A stretch of DNA of 64,000 bases from positions 5,958,501-6,022,500 of the forward strand of contig NZ_CP044543.1 of assembly GCF_008932115.1 (NCBI RefSeq), read 5' to 3'. Shown piece by piece: positions 8,995-18,059 of the stretch. The notes under the pieces were generated by a model. The model was not told the origin of the DNA, did not search any database, and saw only the letters and a program-made list of their open reading frames with translations. A program made the translations under genes and the position numbers. The DNA is from Bradyrhizobium betae (lineage in GTDB: Bacteria; Pseudomonadota; Alphaproteobacteria; Rhizobiales; Xanthobacteraceae). Within the stretch, counting starts at the first letter, position 1. Each line of letters opens with the position of its first letter.

Positions 8995-9249
8995 ATGCCG
9001 ATCATCGTCAACCTCGACGTCATGCTCGCCAGACGCAAGATCAGGTCGCGTGAACTCGCCGCGCGCATCGAACTCACGGAGGCGAACGTTTCCCTGCTGA
9101 AGTCGGGCAAGGTGCGCGGCATCCGCTTCGACACGCTGGAGCGGATCTGCGCCGTGCTCGACTGCCAGCCCGGCGATATCCTGGAATATGTTCCAGACAG
9201 CGCGGACGACGCGTTAGAGCCTCGCACGCCTGGCCGAAAGTCGGCCTAG
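8995..9249 (+). CDS. XRE-family HTH transcriptional regulator
   Basis: An 84-residue Cro/CI-type DNA-binding protein. The helix-turn-helix covers about residues 17-40 (SRELAARIELTEANVSLLKS), followed by RFDTLERICAVLDCQPGDIL, the classic end of small YozG-like XRE regulators. ATG 8995 lies 2 bases after the stop of the DUF2975 gene, so the two are translationally coupled. The AT-rich palindrome at 8378-8398 is a candidate operator. Confidence 0.88.
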   Translation: MPIIVNLDVMLARRKIRSRELAARIELTEANVSLLKSGKVRGIRFDTLERICAVLDCQPGDILEYVPDSADDALEPRTPGRKSA

Positions 9250-9282
9250 CAAGTCCGTTCAACTCCAGAGTGGAGATGCCTG

Positions 9283-9867
9283 ATGAACCGCCTTGCGCGC
9301 GTTCTCGTGAGCGCGGCTGCGTTCATGCTGGCCGGATGCGGCTCGGTGCCGCTGACATCGATCCCGCGGCTGGCCCGCATCGATGCCAGGACCACGGACC
9401 TGTCGATGCTGCGCGTCGCCGTGCAACTGCCAGATGCGTTGCGGCCTCGCTCGGGCGGCGTCAAGCTCGACGTCGTCACCAAAGTGGCGGGCGAGGCCGA
9501 GGCGAGGTCAAGCTTCGCCATGCTGGAGATGAGCGAGGCGCGCGAGCGCGGTGGCCTGCCTGCGGCGCCGCAGGGCTCGTCGACCTACGCCTATCGCTTG
9601 TCGCCAGGCGATGCTGCGCGCTTCGAGGCGCTGCGGGCGTCGATGGTCGAGCAGGGGAAGAACGGCAAGCGTGGATCGATGGGGCTCGGCGTAGCAGCCA
9701 AGGAATTTTGCCGCGCTAGCATCGCGCCGCAGGCATCGCTGCCGGTGGCGATCTATCTGATGACATCGGAGACGAAGAACTTCGTTCCGGTTGTCAGGGA
9801 TTTCGATCTGCTTGGCGACCCCGCGATGGCGGGCGGTCTGGAATCGATTCAGCCTTGCGGCCAGTGA
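9283..9867 (+). CDS. Putative lipoprotein, unknown function
   Basis: A 194-residue protein with a signal sequence ending in the lipobox LAGC (Cys19), so it should be lipidated in the envelope. The mature part is mixed alpha/beta without a motif I recognise; it ends with CGQ. GGAGATGCCTG precedes ATG 9283. It lies 33 bases after the XRE gene on the same strand and might belong to the same transcript. Confidence 0.7.
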   Translation: MNRLARVLVSAAAFMLAGCGSVPLTSIPRLARIDARTTDLSMLRVAVQLPDALRPRSGGVKLDVVTKVAGEAEARSSFAMLEMSEARERGGLPAAPQGSSTYAYRLSPGDAARFEALRASMVEQGKNGKRGSMGLGVAAKEFCRASIAPQASLPVAIYLMTSETKNFVPVVRDFDLLGDPAMAGGLESIQPCGQ

Positions 9868-9880
9868 TCAGCACTCGCGA

Positions 9881-10660
9881 TCAATAGCCAAACTGTTCGC
9901 GCAGGATGCGTTCTTCCAGGCTGTGGCCGGGATCGAACAGCATGCGCATCGAGATGGTCTTGTCGGACAGGACTTCGACCCGGCGGACGTCACGCACCTC
10001 GTCGTGGTCGGCGACCGCTGCCACGGGGCGCTTGTCGCCCTCCAGCACCTCGATCACGACATAGGCCGTGTTCGGCAGCAGCGCGCCGCGCCAGCGGCGC
10101 GGGCGGAAGGCGCTGATCGGGGTCAGTGCGAGCAGGGCCGCGTTGATCGGCAGGATCGGTCCCTGCGCCGACAGATTGTACGCCGTGGAGCCAGCAGGCG
10201 TTGCCACCATGATGCCGTCGGCGATCAGCTCGGGCATGCGCTCGCGCTCGTCGATCAGGATCCGCAGGCGCGCCGCCTGGTAGGTCTGCCGAAACAGAGC
10301 GACTTCGTTGATGGCGTGATGCAAATGGACGCGGTCCTCGACGTCGGTCGCGCGCATCAGCAGCGGATTGATCTCGGATTCATGCGCCGCTTCGAGGCGC
10401 GCACGAAGATCGACCGTCGAATACTCATTCATCAGGAAGCCGACGGTGCCGCGGTGCATGCCGTAGATAGGCTTTCCCGTGTGCATGTGCTGGTGCAGCG
10501 TCTGGAGCATCAGGCCGTCGCCGCCGAGCGCGACTACGATATCAGCCTCGTTCGGGTCGCAATTGCCATACTCCCTGCTGAGCTGGCCGAAGGCCGCCTG
10601 CGCCTCGCTGCTCGGGCTGGCGACGAAGGCGATCCGGTCGTATCGCGCTGGCTTGGTCAT
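9881..10660 (-). CDS. nadK: NAD kinase
   Basis: Phosphorylates NAD+ to NADP+ using ATP. The 259-residue protein has the GGDG motif (residues 46-49, catalytic Asp48) in [15 protein letters not shown], the INEVAL segment and the glycine-rich [16 protein letters not shown] motif. Length and order match the short alphaproteobacterial NadK. It ends 14 bases from the stop of the preceding lipoprotein gene (convergent). Confidence 0.95.
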   Translation of the reverse strand: MTKPARYDRIAFVASPSSEAQAAFGQLSREYGNCDPNEADIVVALGGDGLMLQTLHQHMHTGKPIYGMHRGTVGFLMNEYSTVDLRARLEAAHESEINPLLMRATDVEDRVHLHHAINEVALFRQTYQAARLRILIDERERMPELIADGIMVATPAGSTAYNLSAQGPILPINAALLALTPISAFRPRRWRGALLPNTAYVVIEVLEGDKRPVAAVADHDEVRDVRRVEVLSDKTISMRMLFDPGHSLEERILREQFGY

Positions 10661-10916
10661 GGCTTCCGGGCAGGGCCGCTGGCTGGAGAAAGGTCCGCCG
10701 GGCTCGTCTATACGACCTGGGCCTGCATTGTCGAGGAGGACCGCCGCTCAAGGCAAACGGGCGGTCGTTCATCCCGATTCAGGACGAATCCAGGTCGGTT
10801 TTCATCCGGTCGGCCTGTTCGGGCGCCGCCGGACCGGTGATCCCCCAAACCGTCGCAATTCCGCGCTAGCCTTTCGGCACGCAGCGGTCCTCAGAGAGCC
10901 GGGCAAGGAGACGATC

Positions 10917-12482
10917 ATGATCACGAGTTTGTCGGCGCTCCGCCATGCGGCCCTGGTGCTGGCGGTGTCGACTTTCGCATTCGCAGGCTTTGCGCGCGCG
11001 GACGATCCGCCGCAGCCGCGCTCCGAGGCGTCCGCGCCGGCCGGACAGAAAGGCGGGCGCGGCGGTGGCGCGCAAAGCGCGTCGCAGAATTCGCCGGCGG
11101 CCGAGACGCACCGCTTGCCGCCGGATTCGACCACGAAGCAGACGCTCGATCTGCCCGGCCGCTCGCTCGATTTCACCGCGACCGCCGGCTCGATCCGCGT
11201 ATTCGACGGCAAGGGCGAGCCGCTGGCCGATATCGCCACGACGTCCTATGAGCTTGCCGGCGCCGATCGCGCGACGCGTCCCGTGACGTTCCTGTTCAAC
11301 GGGGGGCCTGGCGCATCCTCCGCATGGCTGCAGTTCGGCGCCGCTGGCCCGTGGCGGTTGCCGCTCGATGGCGAGGCGCTGTCGCCGTCGGCCTCGCCCG
11401 AGGTGAAGCCGAACGGGGAAACCTGGCTCGACTTCACCGATCTCGTCTTCATCGATCCCGTCAGCACCGGTTACAGCCGCTTCGTCGCGAGCGGCGAAGA
11501 CGCGCGCAAGTCGTTCTATTCCGTCGACGGCGACGTCAATTCGATTGCGCTGGTGATCCGCCGCTGGCTGGAGAAGCACGACCGGCTGACTTCGCCGAAA
11601 TACGTCGCGGGCGAGAGCTATGGCGGCATTCGCGGGCCGAAGGTGGTGCGGCAGCTGCAGCTCCAGCATGGCGTCGGCGTCAGGGGATTGATCCTGGTGT
11701 CGCCGTTGCTGGACTTCCGCGAGTTCACCGGCACAAGCCTCCTGCAATATGTCGCGACGCTGCCGAGCTATGTGGCGGTCGCGCGCGAGGCCAAGGGTCC
11801 GGTGAAGCGCGCCGATCTCGCCGATGTCGAGGCTTACGCGCGCGGCGAATTCCTGGCCGATCTCGTCAAGGGCGAGGCGGACAAGGAAGCCACCAATCGG
11901 CTTGCCGACAAGGTCGCCGAGCTCACCGGCATCGACCAGACGGTGAGCCGCAGGCTCGCGGGCCGCTTCGACGTCGGCGAATTCCGCCGCGAATTCGATC
12001 GCAGGAGCGGCAAGGTGACGGGACGCTACGATGCCTCGGTGCGCGGCTTCGATCCCTATCCGGATTCGGGCAACTCGCGGTTCGGCGACCCTTCAGGCGA
12101 TGCGCTCCAGGCGCCGCTGACGAGCGCTGCGGTCGACGTGCTGACGCGCAAGCTCAACTGGCGGCCGGATGGCTCCTATGAAGTCCTCAACGGGGCGGTC
12201 GAAGGCCAATGGGATTTTGGCCGCGGCATCAACCCGCCGCAGTCCGTGTCGGATCTGCGCCAGATCCTCGCCACCGACGCCAAGCTCAACGTGCTGGTCG
12301 CGCACGGCCTGTTCGATCTCGCCACGCCCTATTTCGGATCGAAGCGGGTGCTCGACCAGCTGCCGGCGTTCGCGACGCAGCGGGTGAAGTTCGTGGTCTA
12401 TCCCGGCGGCCACATGTTCTATTCGCGCGACGGGGCGCGGCAGGCGCTTCGCAGCGAGGTCGAGCAATTGATCAGGGAATAG
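10917..12482 (+). CDS. S10-family serine carboxypeptidase-like protein, secreted
   Basis: A 521-residue protein with an N-terminal signal peptide (about 1-27, ending FARA) and a low-complexity Gly/Ser/Ala linker. The alpha/beta-hydrolase core carries a plausible catalytic triad: Ser234 in AGESYGGIRG, Asp467 in HGLFDLATPYFG and His499 in YPGGHMFYSR. The oxyanion region FNGGPGASS is typical of S10 peptidases. It would act in the periplasm on peptide C-termini. GCAAGGAGACGATC precedes ATG 10917. Its last 11 bases overlap the end of the next, convergent gene. Confidence 0.85.
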   Translation: MITSLSALRHAALVLAVSTFAFAGFARADDPPQPRSEASAPAGQKGGRGGGAQSASQNSPAAETHRLPPDSTTKQTLDLPGRSLDFTATAGSIRVFDGKGEPLADIATTSYELAGADRATRPVTFLFNGGPGASSAWLQFGAAGPWRLPLDGEALSPSASPEVKPNGETWLDFTDLVFIDPVSTGYSRFVASGEDARKSFYSVDGDVNSIALVIRRWLEKHDRLTSPKYVAGESYGGIRGPKVVRQLQLQHGVGVRGLILVSPLLDFREFTGTSLLQYVATLPSYVAVAREAKGPVKRADLADVEAYARGEFLADLVKGEADKEATNRLADKVAELTGIDQTVSRRLAGRFDVGEFRREFDRRSGKVTGRYDASVRGFDPYPDSGNSRFGDPSGDALQAPLTSAAVDVLTRKLNWRPDGSYEVLNGAVEGQWDFGRGINPPQSVSDLRQILATDAKLNVLVAHGLFDLATPYFGSKRVLDQLPAFATQRVKFVVYPGGHMFYSRDGARQALRSEVEQLIRE

Positions 12483-13857
12483 GCCGCCGCTTGCGCGGCT
12501 TGTATCTCCGCTCGATCTCCTTCGCCACGACACTTGCAGGCTTGAGGTTGGCCCCTGCGATCCAGACGTCGCTGACCTTGCCGCGCGCGTCGCGGACGCG
12601 GCGCACCGGCTCGCCGTAACTTGAATGGCCCGCGGCGGAGACGAGCTTGGCGGTGTCGCGGCCGGTCACCTCGATCTCGCCGGAATCCATGAACGGATTG
12701 TTGAACTGCGGATTGGCGACTAGGACGCGGTTGCCCATCGGCACGAGGTCCGTCGCACCCCAGAGCGTCCACCAGCGGCCGGTCCAGTCGCGCACGCGCC
12801 GGTCGGGCACGCCGCGGGTCCTGAAGACGCGCAGGATCTGCATCGCGCCATCCATCCAGAACGGCGCCGCGCCATCGATGGAGTTGCTCAGGATGCTGAT
12901 CGTGAGCTCGCAGGCCGGGATGGAGCAGGTCCGCGAGATGTAACCCTGAAAGTGGCCGCCATGGCCAAACCAGTCCCAGCCGTCGAGCTTGCCGGCGCCG
13001 ATGCCGAGGCCGTAATAGCCCTCGAAACTCTGCGGGATACGCCAATGATGCCGCGTCATCTCGCGGCGGCTGGCGACGGACAGCAGGCTCTTCTTCGCAT
13101 TGGGCGCGAGCTGCGCGAAGAAGCGGGCGGTGTCGGCGGCGGTCGCGGCGAAGCCCGTGGCCGATGCCATCGCGTTTGTGCGATTGTCGCCGGGGATCAC
13201 GCCACGCTGGCCCAGTGGCACCCTTCGCGTGTGGCCGCGCGCGAACGATGCGCCCTTGGGAAGTGGCGCGTCCGGCTCGGTTTCGCGCAGGCCTGCGGCC
13301 TCGACGATCTCGCGCTTGATCCAGACGGAGTAGGGCTCCTTCGTTACGGCTTCGATGACGAGACCGAGCAGGCCAAAGCCATGGTTGGAATATTTGAAAC
13401 GCGTGCCGGGCTCGATCGCGGTCGGCAGCTTCAGCTCCGCGAGCAGCTCCTTCGCGCTCAGATAGGGACGGCGATCGATGAACTGGCCGGAATCGGCGCC
13501 GTCGCGCGTCAACCCCGCGGTGTGCGAGAGCAGCTGCGCGATGGTCGTCTCGGCAACGCGCGGATGCAGGCCGCCGACATATTGTCCGACGGGATCGTCG
13601 AGCCGGAGCTTGCGCTGTTCGCGCAGCTTCATGATGCCGGCTGATGTAAAGCTCTTCGAGTGCGAGGCGATGCGGCAGCGGTGGCGCGGCGTGAGCTTCT
13701 CGCCGGTGTCGAGATTGGCAATGCCGAATGCATGTTCGGCGACGATCTCGCCGCGATGGGCAAACGCGACGATGACGCCAGGCTGCTGGATTGTCGTCTG
13801 CTGGAATTCGATCCAGGAAGAGATGTAGTCGATCGCGGATCGCAGCCACGTATCCAT
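12472..13857 (-). CDS. Serine hydrolase, beta-lactamase (class C/EstB-like) family
   Basis: A 461-residue protein with the three motifs of penicillin-recognising serine hydrolases: SHSK (nucleophile Ser65, Lys68), YSN (156-158) and HGG (299-301). Such proteins are esterases, DD-peptidases or D-aminopeptidases more often than true beta-lactamases. There is no obvious signal peptide, suggesting a cytoplasmic enzyme. Residues beyond 350 form an extra C-terminal domain rich in beta structure (lipocalin-like in related D-aminopeptidases). Substrate unknown. Confidence 0.85.
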   Translation of the reverse strand: MDTWLRSAIDYISSWIEFQQTTIQQPGVIVAFAHRGEIVAEHAFGIANLDTGEKLTPRHRCRIASHSKSFTSAGIMKLREQRKLRLDDPVGQYVGGLHPRVAETTIAQLLSHTAGLTRDGADSGQFIDRRPYLSAKELLAELKLPTAIEPGTRFKYSNHGFGLLGLVIEAVTKEPYSVWIKREIVEAAGLRETEPDAPLPKGASFARGHTRRVPLGQRGVIPGDNRTNAMASATGFAATAADTARFFAQLAPNAKKSLLSVASRREMTRHHWRIPQSFEGYYGLGIGAGKLDGWDWFGHGGHFQGYISRTCSIPACELTISILSNSIDGAAPFWMDGAMQILRVFRTRGVPDRRVRDWTGRWWTLWGATDLVPMGNRVLVANPQFNNPFMDSGEIEVTGRDTAKLVSAAGHSSYGEPVRRVRDARGKVSDVWIAGANLKPASVVAKEIERRYKPRKRRPIP

Positions 13858-13910
13858 TGCGCACCAATTTCAGGGGGGGGATTCGTGCGCGAAGGCTAAC
13901 CGAGAAAGCG

Positions 13911-13943
13911 GAACGGGCACAACCCGGAAGGTTGTGCCCGTTC
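13911..13943 (-). terminator. Hairpin terminator after the TPR gene
   Basis: A 13-bp perfect inverted repeat (GAACGGGCACAAC at 13911-13923 with GTTGTGCCCGTTC at 13931-13943) with a 7-base loop. It lies 24 bases beyond the stop of the minus-strand TPR gene; the following bases on that strand are only moderately T-rich. Confidence 0.65.
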
Positions 13944-13967
13944 ATTTGGTTCGAAGACGCGATGTCT

Positions 13968-14510
13968 TCAGTAGACCAGCGTCGCGCCGGTCGGCTTGTC
14001 GAGCGCTGCGGCGAGCGAGCGATATTCGGAGCTGTCGGTGCCGGCGAGCGAGGCGATCTTGTTCAGATGATACTGCGCCTGTTCGCGGTTGCCCTGCTCG
14101 AGCTGCCAGAGGCCGTAATACTGCCAGGTGCGGACGTGGTTCGGATCATCCTTCAACGCCAGCTCGTAATAGACCTTCGACGACTGGTAGTTGCCGAGCT
14201 TGCGGTAGGAGTAGCCGATCAAGTTGGCAACATCTGCGACGTCGTCGCGCTTGAGCGACTTCAACTGGCCGATCGCGCCGGTGTAGTCGTGGTTGTCGTA
14301 GATCGTGGTGTAGGCGGTGCGATAGGCAGCGAGGAATTTGGGATCGCTGACGGAGGAGCTCTTCTTCTTGCCCTTCTTGGACGAGTCGTCGGACTTCGGC
14401 GGCGAGGAGGGCTCGTCGCTGCCCGCGGCATAGGCGCTGGTCAAAACCGGCCCCGCCGCCAGCGTCATGGCGACGAGTCCCGGTACAAGAAGCGTAGAGA
14501 GTTTGCGCAT
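13968..14510 (-). CDS. Secreted TPR-repeat protein
   Basis: A 180-residue protein with a signal peptide (about 1-29, ending AYAAG), a lysine/serine linker (SSKKGKKKSSS) and two to three tetratricopeptide repeats between residues 60 and 165 (for example LIGYSYRKLGNYQSSKVYYE followed by WQYYGLWQLEQGNREQAQYH). TPR units mediate protein contacts; it is probably periplasmic. Partner unknown. The gene is followed by a strong hairpin. Confidence 0.8.
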   Translation of the reverse strand: MRKLSTLLVPGLVAMTLAAGPVLTSAYAAGSDEPSSPPKSDDSSKKGKKKSSSVSDPKFLAAYRTAYTTIYDNHDYTGAIGQLKSLKRDDVADVANLIGYSYRKLGNYQSSKVYYELALKDDPNHVRTWQYYGLWQLEQGNREQAQYHLNKIASLAGTDSSEYRSLAAALDKPTGATLVY

Positions 14511-14744
14511 CTAAGTTCTCCCGAATGCAACGTGGCGATCCTACACGATTGCCCTAGGACCGGAACACCCATCCGCCAAAAACATTCCCGTCCCGCGAGT
14601 GGATGACAAATTTGTCATCGAGATGAACGCAAGCCTGCAAGGGGCTTCAGACTGGGTTCAGCGCGGAGCCCCTAGGCTTGCACCTACGATCGAAGAGGAG
14701 GCGAGAGGGCGCAGCCTCAAGATCCTTCCAAGAGGAGACCAACC

Positions 14745-15128
14745 ATGTTGAAGACCATTTCCGCCGCCTTGCTCGCCGCTTCCGTGATCGCAGCCCCGGC
14801 CTTCGCGGCCGAGGCCGGCAAGACCACCACGACTGCGCCGGTGATCAAGGCGGACCAGAGCCAGACCAAGGCATCGACCACCGCAGCGAAGCCCGATGTG
14901 GCCGTCAAGGCCGACACCAAGGCTGTCGATACCAAGGCCGCCGACGTCAAGGCGGATGCCAAGATGGACACCAAGGCGAAGGCGATGAACGCCAATGCCG
15001 CGGTCACGCCCGACCAGCACAAGACCGTGCGTACCCATCGCCATCATCACAAGCAGGTGTCGGTCAAGAAGTCGCTGGACGCGCAGCCGGACGTGACCAA
15101 GCCGGTGACGTCGGACAAGCGCAGCTAA
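14745..15128 (+). CDS. Small secreted Lys/Ala/Thr-rich protein
   Basis: A 127-residue protein: signal peptide 1-22 (ending AFAAEA), then a repetitive low-complexity region of alternating lysine and aspartate (DTKAVDTKAADVKADAKMD) and a histidine cluster (RTHRHHHKQ, about residue 96). GGAGACCAACC precedes ATG 14745. Probably periplasmic and disordered; the His cluster might bind metal. No family recognised. Confidence 0.65.
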   Translation: MLKTISAALLAASVIAAPAFAAEAGKTTTTAPVIKADQSQTKASTTAAKPDVAVKADTKAVDTKAADVKADAKMDTKAKAMNANAAVTPDQHKTVRTHRHHHKQVSVKKSLDAQPDVTKPVTSDKRS

Positions 15129-15469
15129 GACTGATCCCGCGCGGCGGCATCCAGCATTGCCCCGCCGCCGCGTGCGGAATTCAGGCCCGGCCCGTCGTCT
15201 CGGCGTCCTGCGCGAAAGCGCAGGCGCCGGCGGCGGGCCGGTGCGTCGATGCGGCAAGCGAACTGCCTTCGATGCGCGACCACAAACGAGAACCTCGAAA
15301 ACAACCCCATGCACAGTAGCCGGTGATAGACAAATCAATGGTTTGACGTCTGTCGCTCTGCGGATTTTACGAATCTATTTGACTCGTCGGGCAAAACACC
15401 TCTAGACATGCATCATCGCAACCTTGGGGCTGGACGTCTCCGGGTCTGATTGAGCGGCGAGCGTGACCT
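15129..15469. other. Gene-poor stretch with A+T-rich distal part
   Basis: No convincing gene in 341 bases. The first half is very GC-rich and can fold locally (for example GCGCCGGCGGCGGGCCGG near 15223). The second half (about 15280-15420) abruptly becomes A+T-richer and includes TTTGACTCGTCGGGCAAAACA, a phrase that resembles remnants of dispersed repeats in bradyrhizobial genomes. I cannot assign it further. Confidence 0.4.
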
Positions 15470-15892
15470 GTGGGGCGAGTGGCGAAACGTGCGATGATCC
15501 TGGCGTTGCCGCTGGCGCTCGCGGGATGTTTCGGCAGCGACGCTGACCGGCCATCCGTGATGGGCGGGGCCCAGGCCGGAGGGCCGCAGCCGTTCCCGGA
15601 CAATTTCCGCACCGATACGCTCGCCCTGATGCGCGCCTATCTGAACAATCCGGTCGGCGTGCGCGAGGCCAGCATGGCCGATCCAGTACAGCGTGAGCTC
15701 GGCGGCCGGCAGTTTTATGTCAGCTGCCTGCGCTTCACCCCGCGTGAGACCGACGGCAGCTACAAGGGTATGCGCGAGCGCGCGGTGGTGTTCGTCAATG
15801 GACGTGCGGACCGTGTCGTCGACAAGGCCAGCGAGCTTTGCGCCGGTGCGGTTTATGGACCCTTTCCTGAACTCGAAAAGATGACGCGGTAG
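15470..15892 (+). CDS. Small lipoprotein, unknown
   Basis: A 140-residue protein with lipobox LAGC (Cys20 if the GTG at 15470 is used). An ATG at 15494 would shorten the signal sequence to 12 residues, which is too short, so the GTG start is favoured despite a weak ribosome site. The mature region contains two further cysteines (VSCLRF and ELCAGAV) that could form a disulfide. No family assigned. Confidence 0.65.
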   Translation: MGRVAKRAMILALPLALAGCFGSDADRPSVMGGAQAGGPQPFPDNFRTDTLALMRAYLNNPVGVREASMADPVQRELGGRQFYVSCLRFTPRETDGSYKGMRERAVVFVNGRADRVVDKASELCAGAVYGPFPELEKMTR

Positions 15893-16172
15893 CGCAAAGC
15901 CGGCCTTCATCGCCCGGTGGTAGGACAGAGGTTGCCGGAGCCGCTGGATCACATTTCGGCGAGCTTTGAACGGGTGGTTTCACCTTGCGACGAATCGTTA
16001 CGGCAGGCCTTGCGCCGGCGACAAAATCTGTCGGCGCGAGCAGACGTGACGGAACAAAATCGCTCTGTTGCCGCCCCGTCACAGTTACGAACGATCAACG
16101 TTCCGGCATCGCCGCGAAGCAACCTAAATCACGCCACGTTGTTTCCTGAGTGTCGATTTTGAAAGAACGGGG

Positions 16173-16889
16173 ATGACCATGAAGACGATCTTGCTTGGCG
16201 CAGCAGCCGCTCTGCTGGCACTGGCCGCGCCGGCCGCCGCAGCCGACATGCAAGCGCGCACCTACACCAAGGCTCCGGCCTATACGCCGCCGCAGGTGAT
16301 CTACAACTGGACCGGTTTCTATATCGGCGGCCATGTCGGCGGCGCCTTCGCCGGTGACAGCAGCTTCCAGTCCAGCGACGCCCGCTTCCTGGGCGGCGTG
16401 CAGGGCGGCTTCGACTACCAGTTCGCGCCCAACTGGGTCGTGGGTATCGAGGCCCAGTATTCCTGGCTGCCGACCAACAACAACGGTGTCACGTTCCCGT
16501 TCGGTACGCAGGTGACGTCGAATACCGACCAGCTCGGGTCGGTGACGGGCCGCCTTGGCTACACCTGGGGCCCGGCGCTGCTCTACGCCAAGGGCGGTTA
16601 CGCCTGGCGCAATGGCGGCCTCGGCGTCAACGTCGCCGGCGTCGCACAGCCCTTCACCGCCACCGGCAACAGCAAGGACGGCTATACCGTCGGCGCCGGC
16701 CTCGAATACATGTTCGCACCGAACTGGTCGGCCAAGGCCGAGTACCAGTATTATAATTTCGGCAGCACGACCATTACCTCCGGTCCGGCCGACGTTGTCG
16801 GCGTTCGGGGCCGGGACGACGAGCATACCGTCAAGGTCGGTGTGAACTACCGCTTCGGCTGGGGTGGCCCCGCAGCCTCGCGCTACTGA
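16173..16889 (+). CDS. Omp25/Omp31-like outer-membrane beta-barrel porin-like protein
   Basis: A 238-residue protein with signal peptide (about 1-24, ending APAAAADM) and an eight-strand beta-barrel pattern: WTGFYIGGHVGG at the first strand, alternating aromatic/glycine strands, and the C-terminal YRFGW. This is the family of abundant rhizobial surface proteins (Omp25, RopB). ATG 16179 two codons later is an equally good start. A strong terminator follows. A second, more distant member is at 28770. Confidence 0.85.
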   Translation: MTMKTILLGAAAALLALAAPAAAADMQARTYTKAPAYTPPQVIYNWTGFYIGGHVGGAFAGDSSFQSSDARFLGGVQGGFDYQFAPNWVVGIEAQYSWLPTNNNGVTFPFGTQVTSNTDQLGSVTGRLGYTWGPALLYAKGGYAWRNGGLGVNVAGVAQPFTATGNSKDGYTVGAGLEYMFAPNWSAKAEYQYYNFGSTTITSGPADVVGVRGRDDEHTVKVGVNYRFGWGGPAASRY

Positions 16890-16926
16890 CGCGCGGCCAG
16901 CGACCACGATCTGTTCAAGCTCTGAC

Positions 16927-16950
16927 AAAGGCCGGCTCCCGCCGGCCTTT
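16927..16950 (+). terminator. Rho-independent-like terminator after the Omp25-like gene
   Basis: Perfect 10-bp inverted repeat AAAGGCCGGC (16927-16936) and GCCGGCCTTT (16941-16950) with a TCCC loop, 38 bases past the stop codon. The A-tract and T-tract flank the stem, as in bidirectional terminators. Confidence 0.85.
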
Positions 16951-17151
16951 CGTTTGCCAGGCTCGGGTTTGGCCTCTTTGTTTGCTTTGCGTGAACCATC
17001 TGGCGCGTCATTTGCAAGCAAACGGTCTGACGCGCGCTTTCTCACGGGCGTCATGGGGCTCGGGTAAAGCAAAAATAATTTTTGCGGACTAGGGAACTCG
17101 CGCTCCGGAACGCGTTATTATGAGAATTACCGGGCTTGTGGGACGACGGAC

Positions 17152-17394
17152 ATGCGTATCTTGGTGTCGGCAGTAGTGCTCTCGTGCTTCATTTCCTTGC
17201 CTTGTACTGCACAGACAATCCTCAAGTCCGAGCCTTTGATGCTGGCGCCTTATGAGGTGGCCTTCGTCAAGGATGCGTCCTGCCCGTCAGGCAAGGTGCT
17301 CAAGGTCACCGGCGCGATCCGCGGGCTGCATCGCCGCAAGGCCTGCGTGGTGATGGCGGGCGAGCAGGCCTCGCTGGCGACCGCGACTCCCTGA
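17152..17394 (+). CDS. Small secreted protein (DUF6719-like)
   Basis: An 80-residue protein with signal peptide (about 1-21, ending CTAQT). The mature part SEPLMLAPYEVAFVKDASCP followed by GKVLKVTGAIRG and HRRKACV resembles a short family often found in Bradyrhizobium (which I recall as DUF6719; name uncertain). Two mature cysteines could pair. Periplasmic function unknown. Confidence 0.65.
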   Translation: MRILVSAVVLSCFISLPCTAQTILKSEPLMLAPYEVAFVKDASCPSGKVLKVTGAIRGLHRRKACVVMAGEQASLATATP

Positions 17395-17457
17395 GATCTG
17401 TCTCTTCGATCTCTTCGATCCTTTAGATCTCTTGGGCTTTCGATCTCTTGGGCTTTC
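17395..17457. repeat. Short tandem repeat tract with a perfect 16-bp duplication
   Basis: GATCTCTTGGGCTTTC occurs twice back to back (17426-17441 and 17442-17457). The preceding 30 bases are degenerate copies of the same GATCT-CTT unit (CTTCGATCTCTTCGATC). The tract fills the gap between two convergent genes. Confidence 0.85.
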
Positions 17458-17466
17458 CGCCACACC

Positions 17467-17721
17467 TCAGGAATTCAGCTCGAGCTCCGTCCTGGACAGG
17501 CGCTCGGCCTCGGCCTTGTTCTTGGCGGGGTCCTCGCCCTGCGCGGCGCGGCACGGCTTGATCTCGTAATCATTGTCGAGCACCCGGCGCGGCCCGGGAC
17601 GGTCGTCGTCGGCGATAACATCGACGACGAGGCCACTCCGCTGGGCGAGCTTCCAGACGTCGGCCTCGTCTGGATAGGCCTTGCTCAGTTGGGCGTCGTT
17701 GCAGAACAGGGCGTAGGGCAT
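17467..17721 (-). CDS. Hypothetical protein, 84 residues
   Basis: Starts MPYALFCNDAQLSKAYP at ATG 17721, with GGGAGCGGAAAGA just upstream; an in-frame ATG at 17928 would add 69 residues of arginine/proline-rich sequence unlikely to be real. No signal peptide or membrane segment. The middle (SGLVVDVIADDDRPGPRRV) could form beta strands. Looks like a small cytoplasmic protein; no function assigned. Confidence 0.6.
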   Translation of the reverse strand: MPYALFCNDAQLSKAYPDEADVWKLAQRSGLVVDVIADDDRPGPRRVLDNDYEIKPCRAAQGEDPAKNKAEAERLSRTELELNS

Positions 17722-17883
17722 TCTTTCCGCTCCCGGAAAGCCCGTTAACGACTGGAAGCGGGACGGGTTCCGGCCTGGCAGGCGATCACGGGGGCGTGAT
17801 CCGGGCGGCAGGGGCCTGAGTCGTAAACGAGTCCTGAATCCCCAAAAAAAGAATCCCCGGGACTCGTTTGGCGGAATCAGCGG

Positions 17884-18003
17884 ATGTTTTCGGCCATGAC
17901 GACCGAGCTCAAAACCTCCTGCGGGCACATGCTGCTGCCCCTCACGCTGGCACTGCTCAGTGCCAGCGCGGCCAACCTCTGGCTGGTCTGGTCCTGGCTA
18001 TAA
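17884..18003 (+). CDS. Very small membrane protein (39 or 35 residues)
   Basis: A short open frame starts MFSAMTTELK at ATG 17884 (or MTTELKTSCG at ATG 17896) and ends with TAA at 18001-18003. Residues 16-38 form one strongly hydrophobic helix (LLPLTLALLSASAANLWLVW), giving a single-pass small membrane protein. No strong ribosome site is visible, and nothing else occupies this gap, so it is plausible but unproven. Confidence 0.4.
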   Translation: MFSAMTTELKTSCGHMLLPLTLALLSASAANLWLVWSWL

Positions 18004-18059
18004 GGTCTTGGCTATAAGTTCTTGGCTGTAAACTGCCGGCGGTGAGGCGGTCGCCCGCC

